A DNA stretch of 55,625 bases from Syntrophorhabdaceae bacterium (GTDB lineage: Bacteria; Desulfobacterota; Syntrophorhabdia; Syntrophorhabdales; Syntrophorhabdaceae). Where the stretch lies: assembly GCA_017992765.1 (NCBI GenBank), contig JAGOOA010000005.1, positions 1 to 55,625 on the forward strand, written 5' to 3'. Shown piece by piece: positions 49,540 to 55,625 of the stretch. The notes beneath the pieces were generated by a model. It had not been told where the DNA came from. It saw only the letters and a program-made list of their open reading frames with translations, and searched no databases. Numbering within the stretch: the stretch's first letter is position 1; the number at the start of each line of letters is the position of its first letter. A program made the translations under genes and the position numbers.

Positions 49540-49956
49540 ATGCGAATACTCTGTCTCGACGTGGGGGACAAGAAGATCGGGGTTTCCCTGTCCGACCCTA
49601 CTCACAGCATTGCCCAGGCGCTCAAGGTATACAGAAGGAATTCTCTCAAGGAAGATCTGAAAGAGTTCAAGGACCTTATATCGGAACATGACGTCGAAAG
49701 GATAGTCGTAGGCCTCCCGAAAGACTTGAGCGGGATGATCGGAAAAAAGGCAAAAGAGGTGCTGGAGTTCGCAGAGGTCCTGGAGAAATATGCAGGCGTG
49801 CCTATTGTGCTCTGGGACGAACGGTTCACCACCAACGAGGCCCACAGGGTCTTCGAAATGGCAAGCATCAGCCATAAAAAGCGGAGACCATACTTAGACA
49901 TGATGGCATCGCAGCTAATATTACAAGGGTACCTGGATGCGAACAGGACGCGATAA
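49540..49956 (+). CDS. ruvX: Putative pre-16S rRNA nuclease / Holliday junction resolvase-like YqgF
   Basis: The 138-residue protein starts MRILCLDVGDKKIGVSLSDP, the conserved N terminus of the YqgF family, which fixes the start codon. Other landmarks are RIVVGLPKDLSG, GVPIVLWDERFTTNEA and RPYLDMMASQLILQGYL with the final Asp. YqgF trims the 5' end of 16S rRNA in E. coli; an older name is RuvX. No ribosome binding site precedes the ATG, and a promoter sits immediately upstream. It overlaps mltG by 20 bases. Confidence 0.95.
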   Translation: MRILCLDVGDKKIGVSLSDPTHSIAQALKVYRRNSLKEDLKEFKDLISEHDVERIVVGLPKDLSGMIGKKAKEVLEFAEVLEKYAGVPIVLWDERFTTNEAHRVFEMASISHKKRRPYLDMMASQLILQGYLDANRTR

Positions 49957-50938
49957 AAAGATCATTGTAGCTGCCCTTATTATCCTCCTGGCCACCCAGA
50001 CCATTATCTTTGCAAGCATACCGAGGGATGCGGACGATACGATCGTTAATATCGTTGTGAAAAACGGAACAAGTTTGTATAGTATTGCCAACAGGCTTAA
50101 AGGTAAGGACCTGATCTATTCGTCGAACCTTTTTGTCCTCTGCTCGCTGTTCTACAGGGGAAAATTGATGGCGGGCGAATACGCTCTGAAAAAGGACATG
50201 TCGACGATAGAGATCGTCAGGAAGATGGCGCGCGGCGAGCGGAATATCTACACCCTTAAAATAGTGGAAGGCTACAATATGTTCAATGTCGCCGATGCGG
50301 TCGACAGGTCTCACATTATGGAAAACGACGCGTTCTTGGCCCTGGCCAAAGGTCAGGGATACCTGAGGAAGATAGGCATCATGTCGGATTCCATTGAAGG
50401 CTACCTCGCGCCGGATACTTATTATTACAGTAAAGAGATCGAGGTTGAAGATTTTATAGAAAAGATCGTTCGACGAAGCTTTAAATTTTTCGCAAAAGAA
50501 GATATAAAAAAGCGGATGGAAGAAATGGGCTTCGACATACACAAGACGCTTACCCTGGCATCGATGATCGAAAAAGAGGCGAGATTAAAAGAGGAGAAGC
50601 CGTTGATCTCCGCCGTTTTTCATAACAGGTTAAACAAGGGGATGCCCCTCGACTGCGACCCAACGGTCATCTATGGAACAGGCATGTTTGACAGTCCCAT
50701 AAGCCGTTCCAACCTTAATGCCTATACCCCTTACAATACGTATACGTTCAAGGGATTACCCAAGGGGCCTATCTGCAACCCCGATAAAAACTCCATCACG
50801 GCCGCCCTCTACCCTGCCCAGGTTGATTACCTCTACTTTGTCTCAAAAAATGACGGTACCCATGTCTTCTCGAAAGATATGAAAGAACATAACCGGTTCG
50901 TAACAATGTATCAAAGAGGAAAAAACACAAAAAAATGA
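49937..50938 (+). CDS. mltG: Endolytic murein transglycosylase MltG
   Basis: The 333-residue protein has one N-terminal membrane segment (KIIVAALIILLATQTIIFA), a LysM-like region (VNIVVKNGTSLYSIANRL) and the YceG domain with the catalytic Glu in TLASMIEKEARLKEEKP and the later DPTVIYGTG, SPYNTYTFKGLPKGPICNP-like (here TPYNTYTFKGLPKGPICNP). It cuts new glycan strands and sets their length. Overlap with ruvX is 20 bases; the yqgF-mltG pairing is common. Confidence 0.96.
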   Translation: MRTGRDKKIIVAALIILLATQTIIFASIPRDADDTIVNIVVKNGTSLYSIANRLKGKDLIYSSNLFVLCSLFYRGKLMAGEYALKKDMSTIEIVRKMARGERNIYTLKIVEGYNMFNVADAVDRSHIMENDAFLALAKGQGYLRKIGIMSDSIEGYLAPDTYYYSKEIEVEDFIEKIVRRSFKFFAKEDIKKRMEEMGFDIHKTLTLASMIEKEARLKEEKPLISAVFHNRLNKGMPLDCDPTVIYGTGMFDSPISRSNLNAYTPYNTYTFKGLPKGPICNPDKNSITAALYPAQVDYLYFVSKNDGTHVFSKDMKEHNRFVTMYQRGKNTKK

Positions 50939-50953
50939 GTGAAGGAGGAGTGT

Positions 50954-52135
50954 ATGGCAAAAGATGTAGCAGTAATCGGTGTGGGCCAGAGTTCGTTCGT
51001 AAGAGGCTATGAAGGCTCCATCAGGGAACTCGCCTTTGAAGCATTCAGGGAGGCCATGCAGGATGCGGGCATCACGCAAAAGGATGTTGATGCTTCTATC
51101 TTCTGTTCAGCCCCTGAATATGACAAGCAGCGGTCGCCTGCCGGTGTCCTTGCTGAGTACATGGGGTTGATCCCCCAGCCGACCTTCTATATTGAGACCG
51201 TCTGCTCATCGAGCAGCTCCGGCGTGAAGGTAGCATATAGCATGATCAAGGCAGGCCTCCATGACGTCGTCGTGGTGCTCGGATTCCAGAAGATGTCGGA
51301 GATCACATCCGCCGAGTCCCAGGAGAGGATGGGGCGTGGCGCAGATATCCAGTGGGAGGCTCCTTTCGGCACAATGATGCCCGCCTACTATGCGCTGTAC
51401 GCACAGGCCTACATGGCGAAGAACGGGCTGACGCACGACGACATGATGAATATAAGGATAAAGTCAGGCACATACGGTCAGACAAACGAGAGGGCGGTCT
51501 ACCGGAAGGGCGTGAAGGCGTCAGATTTCGATACGAGCAACCCCGATGCGAGGATGGCCGGTGCAGTCGCATGGCCGATCAGGGTAGGCGATGCCTGTGC
51601 CAATGCAGACGGCAGTTCCTGCGTCATCCTGGCGAACGCGGAAAAGGCAAAGGCATTCTCGAAAAAACCTGTGTGGATACTCGGTATAGGCGCCGCCTCC
51701 GAAGCCGTTAACATGGCGGCAAGGCCTGATTTCGCGAAAGGATTAAGCGTCGGTTACGGGGCAGCGAATGAGGCATACAAGATGGCGGGCATAACGGCAA
51801 AGGACGTGAAGGTAGCCGAAGTACACGACTGCTTTACCATTGCCGAGATCATGGCCTATGAAGGCCTTGGGTTCGCGCCGATGGGCGAAGGCAAGCAGCT
51901 CATCCGCGAAAAGGCAACGTACAAGGAAGGAAGGATCCCGGTCAATGTCGACGGCGGCCTTCTCTCCAAAGGGCATCCGATCGGTGCGACCGGCGGCTCA
52001 CAGATACGGACGATCGTCCTGCAGCTCCGCGACGAGGCAGGCCAGATGCAGGTGCCCGGCAGCCCGGACATCGGCCTCGTTCATAACGTCGGTGGCGTTG
52101 GCCTCTACGGCAACGTGACAATCTTTGGGAGGTGA
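50954..52135 (+). CDS. SCP2-type thiolase family protein
   Basis: From the ATG at 50954 (AAGGAGGAG four bases upstream) the 393-residue protein has thiolase features: VAVIGVGQSSFVRG, the active-site Cys in ETVCSSSSSGVKVAYSM, EVHDCFTIAEIMAYEGLG and GGLLSKGHPIGATGGSQ with the catalytic His. The second Cys of classical thiolases (CxG near the end) is replaced (NVGGVGLYGNVT), as in SCP-x/archaeal-type thiolases. It would join or cleave acyl-CoA units together with the OB-fold protein encoded four bases downstream. Confidence 0.92.
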   Translation: MAKDVAVIGVGQSSFVRGYEGSIRELAFEAFREAMQDAGITQKDVDASIFCSAPEYDKQRSPAGVLAEYMGLIPQPTFYIETVCSSSSSGVKVAYSMIKAGLHDVVVVLGFQKMSEITSAESQERMGRGADIQWEAPFGTMMPAYYALYAQAYMAKNGLTHDDMMNIRIKSGTYGQTNERAVYRKGVKASDFDTSNPDARMAGAVAWPIRVGDACANADGSSCVILANAEKAKAFSKKPVWILGIGAASEAVNMAARPDFAKGLSVGYGAANEAYKMAGITAKDVKVAEVHDCFTIAEIMAYEGLGFAPMGEGKQLIREKATYKEGRIPVNVDGGLLSKGHPIGATGGSQIRTIVLQLRDEAGQMQVPGSPDIGLVHNVGGVGLYGNVTIFGR

Positions 52136-52139
52136 TATA

Positions 52140-52550
52140 ATGGGATTCGAAAAATTTGGAAGAAAAAGCTTTACCGGCATAACAAAAACGTCGAAGTTCG
52201 TTGACTTGCTTGCAGAAGGAAAGATCGAAGGGACAGTATGCAAAAAATGCGGCGCCAAATTCTTCCCGCCAAGGGCGGATTGCGCAAGCTGTCTCTCAAA
52301 AGATATGGACTGGTTCGAGATGCCGAAAACAGGCAAGCTCGAGACCTTTACTGTTGCCTCTTATGCACCGTTCGGCTTTGAGAAGGATTGTCCCTATACT
52401 ATGGGCGTAGTCGATTTCGGCGATCTCAAGCTCTTCGCAAGGCTTGCAAAAGATCTCAAGACCGAGGATGTAAAGGTCGGCATGGATGTTACCGTCAAGA
52501 CCCTGCAGTATGAAGACGGCCAGATGTCCTTTGAGATAGCAAAGGCGTGA
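52140..52550 (+). CDS. DUF35 Zn-ribbon/OB-fold protein, thiolase partner
   Basis: The 136-residue protein has an N-terminal helix (FVDLLAEGKIEGTV), a zinc ribbon CKKCGAKFFPPRADCASC and a C-terminal OB-fold (LETFTVASYAPFGFEKDCPYTMGVVDFG). DUF35 proteins bind SCP2-type thiolases and, in the archaeal thiolase/HMG-CoA synthase complex, hold a shared CoA tunnel. GGGAGGTGAT stands before the ATG, and the stop of the thiolase is four bases away, so the two are almost certainly one complex. Confidence 0.92.
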   Translation: MGFEKFGRKSFTGITKTSKFVDLLAEGKIEGTVCKKCGAKFFPPRADCASCLSKDMDWFEMPKTGKLETFTVASYAPFGFEKDCPYTMGVVDFGDLKLFARLAKDLKTEDVKVGMDVTVKTLQYEDGQMSFEIAKA

Positions 52551-52557
52551 TAAGTAC

Positions 52558-52580
52558 CGTTAGGCGTAAGTCGTAAGGCG
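52558..52580. repeat. CGTAAGTCGTAAGG-type repeat
   Basis: CGTTAGGCGTAAGTCGTAAG, matching units at 17590-17658. Confidence 0.55.
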
Positions 52581-52590
52581 AAAAACAAAA

Positions 52591-52619
52591 AAAGGCTGCC
52601 AGCAAAGGCAGCCTTTTTT
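52591..52619 (+). terminator. Rho-independent terminator after the DUF35 gene
   Basis: GGCTGCC at 52594-52600 and GGCAGCC at 52607-52613 form a perfect stem around AGCAAA, flanked by AAA upstream and a run of six T downstream (52614-52619). It closes the ruvX-mltG-thiolase-DUF35 stretch. Confidence 0.9.
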
Positions 52620-52690
52620 ATTCCAGATACGTGATTAGGGCATGGTGGAAAATTCCGATTTATTTCATTTCAATAACAGTATCTGCGGTA

Positions 52691-52696
52691 TATAAT
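52691..52696 (+). promoter_or_regulatory. -10 box (TATAAT) upstream of the HD-domain gene
   Basis: Perfect TATAAT ending 18 bases before the ATG at 52715, with only a weak -35 (TTTCAA at 52668-52673, 17-base spacer). The short leader has no ribosome binding site. Confidence 0.45.
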
Positions 52697-52714
52697 GGTT
52701 AAACGATTTATACG

Positions 52715-53905
52715 ATGATCACGAAAGAATTTATCCTCAAGATATTTAGCGCCGCCGGCATGAGGCGGTGGAACGACAAGATCAGGCCGGTAGAGCTCAT
52801 GGAGCTCGACAAGCAGGCGCACAAGATGACCATCGCCTATTTCCTCGGGAAATTCGAGGAGGACAGGAAAGACCTCAACTGGCAGGAGATCATCGAGGGC
52901 GCCTTGTTCGAATTCCTTGAGCGGCTTGTCATCACCGACCTGAAGCCACAGATATTCAACAGGATCAAAGAGGACCCGGGGCAATACAAGCGGTTGAGCG
53001 AATGGGTCTTTAAAAAACTTGCGCCGATCATCGCGCCGCTGGGCGATGCTTTTGCAAAACGGTTCAGGGGATACTTCGCCAACACAGACGACACCATCGG
53101 CAAGAGGATCTTAAGCGCTGCACATTTCTATGCGACCCGGTGGGAATTTGACATCATAGAGCGCGCAAACCCTCATGGCTATGAGATACCGGAGATCAAA
53201 TCTTTCCTCCAGGAAAGACAGGAGAAGTACTACGACCTGAAAGGCATCCAGCAGCTCGCGCTTTACGCAAAATACAGGAACTTTCTCGATCTCTGCGGGC
53301 AGCTCAGGTTCCAGCTCCGCTGGAGCCACATCAACATGGTGCCCAGGACGTCGGTCCTGGGACATATGCTCATCGTTGCTATCCTGTCCTACCTCGTCTC
53401 CCTTGAGATGAACGGATGTTCCAGGCGTTGTTTCAATAATTACTTCACCGGCCTCTTCCACGACCTGCCCGAAGTCCTCACCCGCGATATCATCTCTCCG
53501 GTCAAAAGATCGATCGCAGGTCTCGACAAGCTTATAAAGAGCTACGAGAAGGAGCAGATGGAAAAAGAGGTCTTCAGCCTCATACCCGGCGGGTGGGAGG
53601 CTGAGGTGAGGATGTTCACGGAGGACGAATTCAGCAGCGTCATCGTCAGGGACGGAAAAACAGTAAAGACAACTTCTGAAGACATCTCGGCGTCCTTCAA
53701 CATGGACGGATATAATCCCCGCGACGGCGAGATGATCAAGGTCGTAGACGACCTCGCTGCGCACGTAGAGGCATACTGCGCCCTTGAGAACGGCGTCAAA
53801 TCAAATGATCTCCAGGATGCCCGGAGCTCCATAGGCGAAAAATACAAAGAGAAAGTGATCGACGGCATCAATTTCGGGGAGATCTTCAGGGAATTTTCAC
53901 AATAA
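52715..53905 (+). CDS. HD-domain phosphohydrolase (YfbR-like)
   Basis: The 396-residue protein carries an HD domain in its second half: TSVLGHMLIVAILSYLVSLEMN with the first His, YFTGLFHDLPEVLTRDIISPVKRSI with the HD pair and the ExxxxDxxxPVK pattern of YfbR-type 5'-deoxynucleotidases, and VDDLAAHVEAYCALENG with the last Asp. The first 190 residues are helical and also look HD-like without metal residues. YfbR hydrolyses deoxynucleoside monophosphates; this protein is twice as long, so its substrate may differ. It follows a terminator and has its own -10 box. Confidence 0.85.
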   Translation: MITKEFILKIFSAAGMRRWNDKIRPVELMELDKQAHKMTIAYFLGKFEEDRKDLNWQEIIEGALFEFLERLVITDLKPQIFNRIKEDPGQYKRLSEWVFKKLAPIIAPLGDAFAKRFRGYFANTDDTIGKRILSAAHFYATRWEFDIIERANPHGYEIPEIKSFLQERQEKYYDLKGIQQLALYAKYRNFLDLCGQLRFQLRWSHINMVPRTSVLGHMLIVAILSYLVSLEMNGCSRRCFNNYFTGLFHDLPEVLTRDIISPVKRSIAGLDKLIKSYEKEQMEKEVFSLIPGGWEAEVRMFTEDEFSSVIVRDGKTVKTTSEDISASFNMDGYNPRDGEMIKVVDDLAAHVEAYCALENGVKSNDLQDARSSIGEKYKEKVIDGINFGEIFREFSQ

Positions 53906-53906
53906 A

Positions 53907-53991
53907 GCTATCAGCAGTCAGCACACAGCTTTCAGCGGAAACAAAAAAAGGCTTTTGGCTGATGGCTGAAGGCTGACAGCTGAGGGCTGTC
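53907..53991. repeat. GCTGAAGGCTGACAGCTGA-type repeat block
   Basis: Contains AGCTATCAGCAGTCAGCACA, CAGCTTTCAGC, GGCTGATGGCTGAAGGCTGA and CAGCTGAGGGCTG around a CAAAAAAAGGCTTTT core; halves are roughly reverse complementary. It lies between the convergent HD and TPM genes and could fold into a hairpin that ends both. Confidence 0.65.
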
Positions 53992-53999
53992 TGCTTGCC

Positions 54000-54662
54000 T
54001 TACGTGTCGCATTCGCCGCCGGGTTCGCAGATGACCTCGTTGGCCAGCTCGTCAACGTCCCCCGGCGTCACGGGATAATGCATTTTCAGTAATTCGCCTG
54101 CCTCCTTGATGGCTTCGCACAGGACATCACAGGCGCGCCCTTCGCGGATGCCTTTCGAGACCATATCGGCGAACCTGTTCAGCGCCTGCTGTCTGATCTT
54201 CTCGTGGATGCCTTTGTCGGCGAGCACCCACACCTTCCTCTCGAGCAAGGAGATGAAGAAGAGTACCCCCGTATTCTCCCTGGTCTTGTATAAGCCATTG
54301 TCATAAAAGGCCTTGACCGCCCGCTGTCTGACTGCTAACTCCTCCCTCTCTCTGCCCATAAAAACCTTTTTCAGTTGCGGTGCTCGCTGGAAGACAAAAC
54401 GGGCAGGGAAAAATAACAGGAACGACATCGGGACATAGAACCAGAGCGAGGCATGAAAAAAGACCGCTGATGCAATAAGGGCGATAAGGCTTCCTGAAAA
54501 TATGCCGCCAAGCACCTCAGCCTCTCTGTAGTGGCTGCTTTGATCCACAACCACAACGGCTATCTCGCCTATCGTTCTCAGCTCTACCTCTTTGGTAGCA
54601 TTTTTGATCTTTTCCTGCTCATCTTTGGTAAAAAAATGTTCTGCCTTTCCGTGATATCTCAT
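54000..54662 (-). CDS. TPM-domain membrane protein
   Basis: The 220-residue protein has an N-terminal TPM-type start (FFTKDEQEKIKNATKEVELRTIGEIAVVVVDQSSHY), two close membrane segments at about residues 52-90 (SGSLIALIASAVFFHASLWFYVPMSFLLFF, region), and the TPM remainder (NTGVLFFISLLERKVWVLADKGIHEKI). Proteins of this family often sit beside a YgcG-type TPM protein, as here (one-base TAATG overlap). Role in membrane or cell-envelope maintenance is suspected for the family but unproven. The C terminus ends with CEPGGEC, two Cys. Confidence 0.85.
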   Translation of the reverse strand: MRYHGKAEHFFTKDEQEKIKNATKEVELRTIGEIAVVVVDQSSHYREAEVLGGIFSGSLIALIASAVFFHASLWFYVPMSFLLFFPARFVFQRAPQLKKVFMGREREELAVRQRAVKAFYDNGLYKTRENTGVLFFISLLERKVWVLADKGIHEKIRQQALNRFADMVSKGIREGRACDVLCEAIKEAGELLKMHYPVTPGDVDELANEVICEPGGECDT

Positions 54663-55570
54663 TACCAGTTCCCCGAGGCTCCGCCGCCGCCGAAGCCGCC
54701 TCCTCCACCGCTAAAACCGCCGCCGGAACTAATCCCTCCGCCGATTCCACCGGAACCCCACGAGCCGCCGGAATAAAAGGAGCCCCCACTGTGCCTGCCG
54801 GCAAAGATGGTCGGCAGCAAGATCCCCAGCAACAACCCGAGAATGCCCAACAGGATGACCGTTACTACGGGAAGACCCAATACGAAGTAAGCGATAAAGG
54901 GCAATCCCAAGGCACCCACAACGCCTCCCAGGGCCCGCGAGAACCTGCCAAGGACATTGAGGGCAATGGCACTGAAGATCAATATTGCCGGAAGGGGAGA
55001 CCCCTGCTTCTTTCTCACCGGTGCGCGCCTTTCTTCAGCCTTGAATTCCCCCCGTGCAGCATCCACCAAGGCATGGACACCGGCGGTAAAGCCGCCATTG
55101 TAATCATTGCGCCTGAACCGCGGCTTGACGACAAGGTCGATGACCCTCCCGGCGGTGAGGTCTGTGAGCCTTCCCTCCAGCCCGCGGCCTACCTCGATGC
55201 GAATCTTCCTTTCCCGGCTTGCGACAAGAAAGATGATCCCGTTGTCCTTCCCCTTCTGCCCTATCTTCCAGGCCTCCGCCACTTTCATGGAGAACTCCTC
55301 GAGCACCTCACCCTGGAGCGAAGGGATGGTGAGGACGACGAGCTGCGTTGAATCAGACCCCTCAAAGGACTTCAGCTCTCCTTCAAGCTTCGCCCTTGTC
55401 TGACTTGACATCATGTTTGCATAATCATTCACATAGCCTCGCAGGGGAGGGACATCGAGGGCATAAGCGGAGCGGAGAGCGGAGAGCGAAGAGCCGAGAG
55501 TTAAAAACAAACAAATTAAAATGAATATTAAATCCGATCTATGAGAGATATTTAGTTTACAATATTTCAT
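54662..55570 (-). CDS. YgcG-type TPM-domain protein with signal peptide and Gly/Ser-rich tail
   Basis: The 302-residue protein has a signal peptide (LIFILICLFLTLGSSLSALRSAYA, residues about 14-38, cleavage after AYA), an exported TPM domain (PPLRGYVNDYANMMSSQTRAKLEG, GSDSTQLVVLTIPSLQG, KDNGIIFLVASRERKIRIEVGRGLEG, region 41-165), two membrane segments (about 195-240) and a tail rich in Gly and Ser. It is the companion of the TPM gene downstream. A LemA gene often precedes this pair, but the window ends first. Part of the signal-peptide codons (55475-55500) is a GAGAGC-type repeat. Confidence 0.88.
   Translation of the reverse strand: MKYCKLNISHRSDLIFILICLFLTLGSSLSALRSAYALDVPPLRGYVNDYANMMSSQTRAKLEGELKSFEGSDSTQLVVLTIPSLQGEVLEEFSMKVAEAWKIGQKGKDNGIIFLVASRERKIRIEVGRGLEGRLTDLTAGRVIDLVVKPRFRRNDYNGGFTAGVHALVDAARGEFKAEERRAPVRKKQGSPLPAILIFSAIALNVLGRFSRALGGVVGALGLPFIAYFVLGLPVVTVILLGILGLLLGILLPTIFAGRHSGGSFYSGGSWGSGGIGGGISSGGGFSGGGGGFGGGGASGNW
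55475..55500 (+). repeat. GAGAGC-type repeat, copy 2, inside a coding region
   Basis: 24 of 26 bases identical to 6485-6510. Read on the minus strand it encodes part of the signal peptide (LGSSLSAL) of the YgcG-type protein. Confidence 0.7.
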
Positions 55571-55599
55571 CTATTAACTCTAAGTAGTTTTCCAAGGGT

Positions 55600-55625
55600 C
55601 TTTCTCTGCTCTCTGCTCTCTGCTC
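55600..55625. repeat. CTCTCTGCTCTCTGCTC repeat at the window edge
   Basis: TCTCTGCTCTCTGCTCTCTG at the right end, reverse-complement relative of the GAGAGC family; truncated by the window. Confidence 0.6.

Noticed and set aside
53907-53991. CRISPR-like array of short repeats
   Set aside because: Units are irregular, about 8-12 bases, without spacers of constant length, and no cas gene is in the window.

Overview
The window looks like chromosomal DNA of an anaerobic, Gram-negative bacterium, most plausibly a deltaproteobacterium (Desulfobacterota), perhaps a syntrophic or aromatic-degrading lineage such as Syntrophorhabdia. This is inferred from gene content: two TRAP transporters, benzoyl-CoA-reductase-type ATPase subunits, a 2-hydroxyacyl-CoA dehydratase relative, LL-diaminopimelate aminotransferase, a siroheme-decarboxylase-type protein next to hemL, an SCP2-type thiolase with a DUF35 partner, and many short repeat-rich intergenic spacers. 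No rRNA or CRISPR array is present; there is one tRNA.

Layout. 1-6 kb (minus strand, visibly AT-richer): a TRAP transporter (dctP-dctQ-dctM) with the first codons of a further gene at the left edge, and a two-component system whose kinase has a periplasmic binding-protein-like sensor. 6.0-6.7 kb: a broken tyrosine recombinase and tRNA-Arg(TCT), probably the scar of an integration event. 7-11.5 kb: exported metallophosphoesterase, a 30-residue ribosomal protein of the bS22/mS38 type overlapping nfo tail to tail, then phosphofructokinase and a GAF/HD-GYP protein. 11.7-17.6 kb: ahbB-like, hemL and alr on minus, dapL on plus, DUF4911 and tldD on minus. 17.7-22 kb: tsaD, rsmA(ksgA) and a coupled HgdB-like Fe-S protein, then a PpiD-like chaperone. 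22.1-27.3 kb: the rod-shape operon mreB-mreC-mreD-mrdA-rodA. 27.4-33.1 kb: a QueG-like Fe-S protein, an exported nitroreductase, a small hypothetical protein, a Tm-1-like protein, a FcoT-family thioesterase and an MFS pump.

33.3-40.9 kb is the most interesting block: one eight-gene minus-strand operon with an XRE-cupin regulator, a complete TRAP transporter, a PrpF-family isomerase, a two-subunit LeuC/LeuD-type hydro-lyase and an isocitrate-lyase-superfamily C-C lyase. The enzyme classes match, step for step, the lower nicotinate-fermentation route (3-methylitaconate isomerase, dimethylmaleate hydratase, 2,3-dimethylmalate lyase), here joined to dedicated uptake and regulation. I read it as a catabolic module for an imported branched unsaturated di- or tricarboxylate; the substrate is unknown.

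41-55.6 kb: an alpha/beta hydrolase with a Cys nucleophile, two tandem GNAT paralogues, a DUF1846 protein, trkA-trkH, an orphan BzdP/BzdQ-type ATPase pair without its reductase subunits, ruvX (apparently leaderless) with mltG, a thiolase/DUF35 pair, an HD-domain protein and two TPM-domain proteins. Several families of short repeats (GAGAGC-rich, GCTGAAAGCTG-like, CGTAAGTCGTAAGG-like, ATACGATATACG-like, GTTCAACGTTCAACG-like, GTTTAGGATTTAG-like) sit between genes; one copy lies inside the signal-peptide codons of the last gene.
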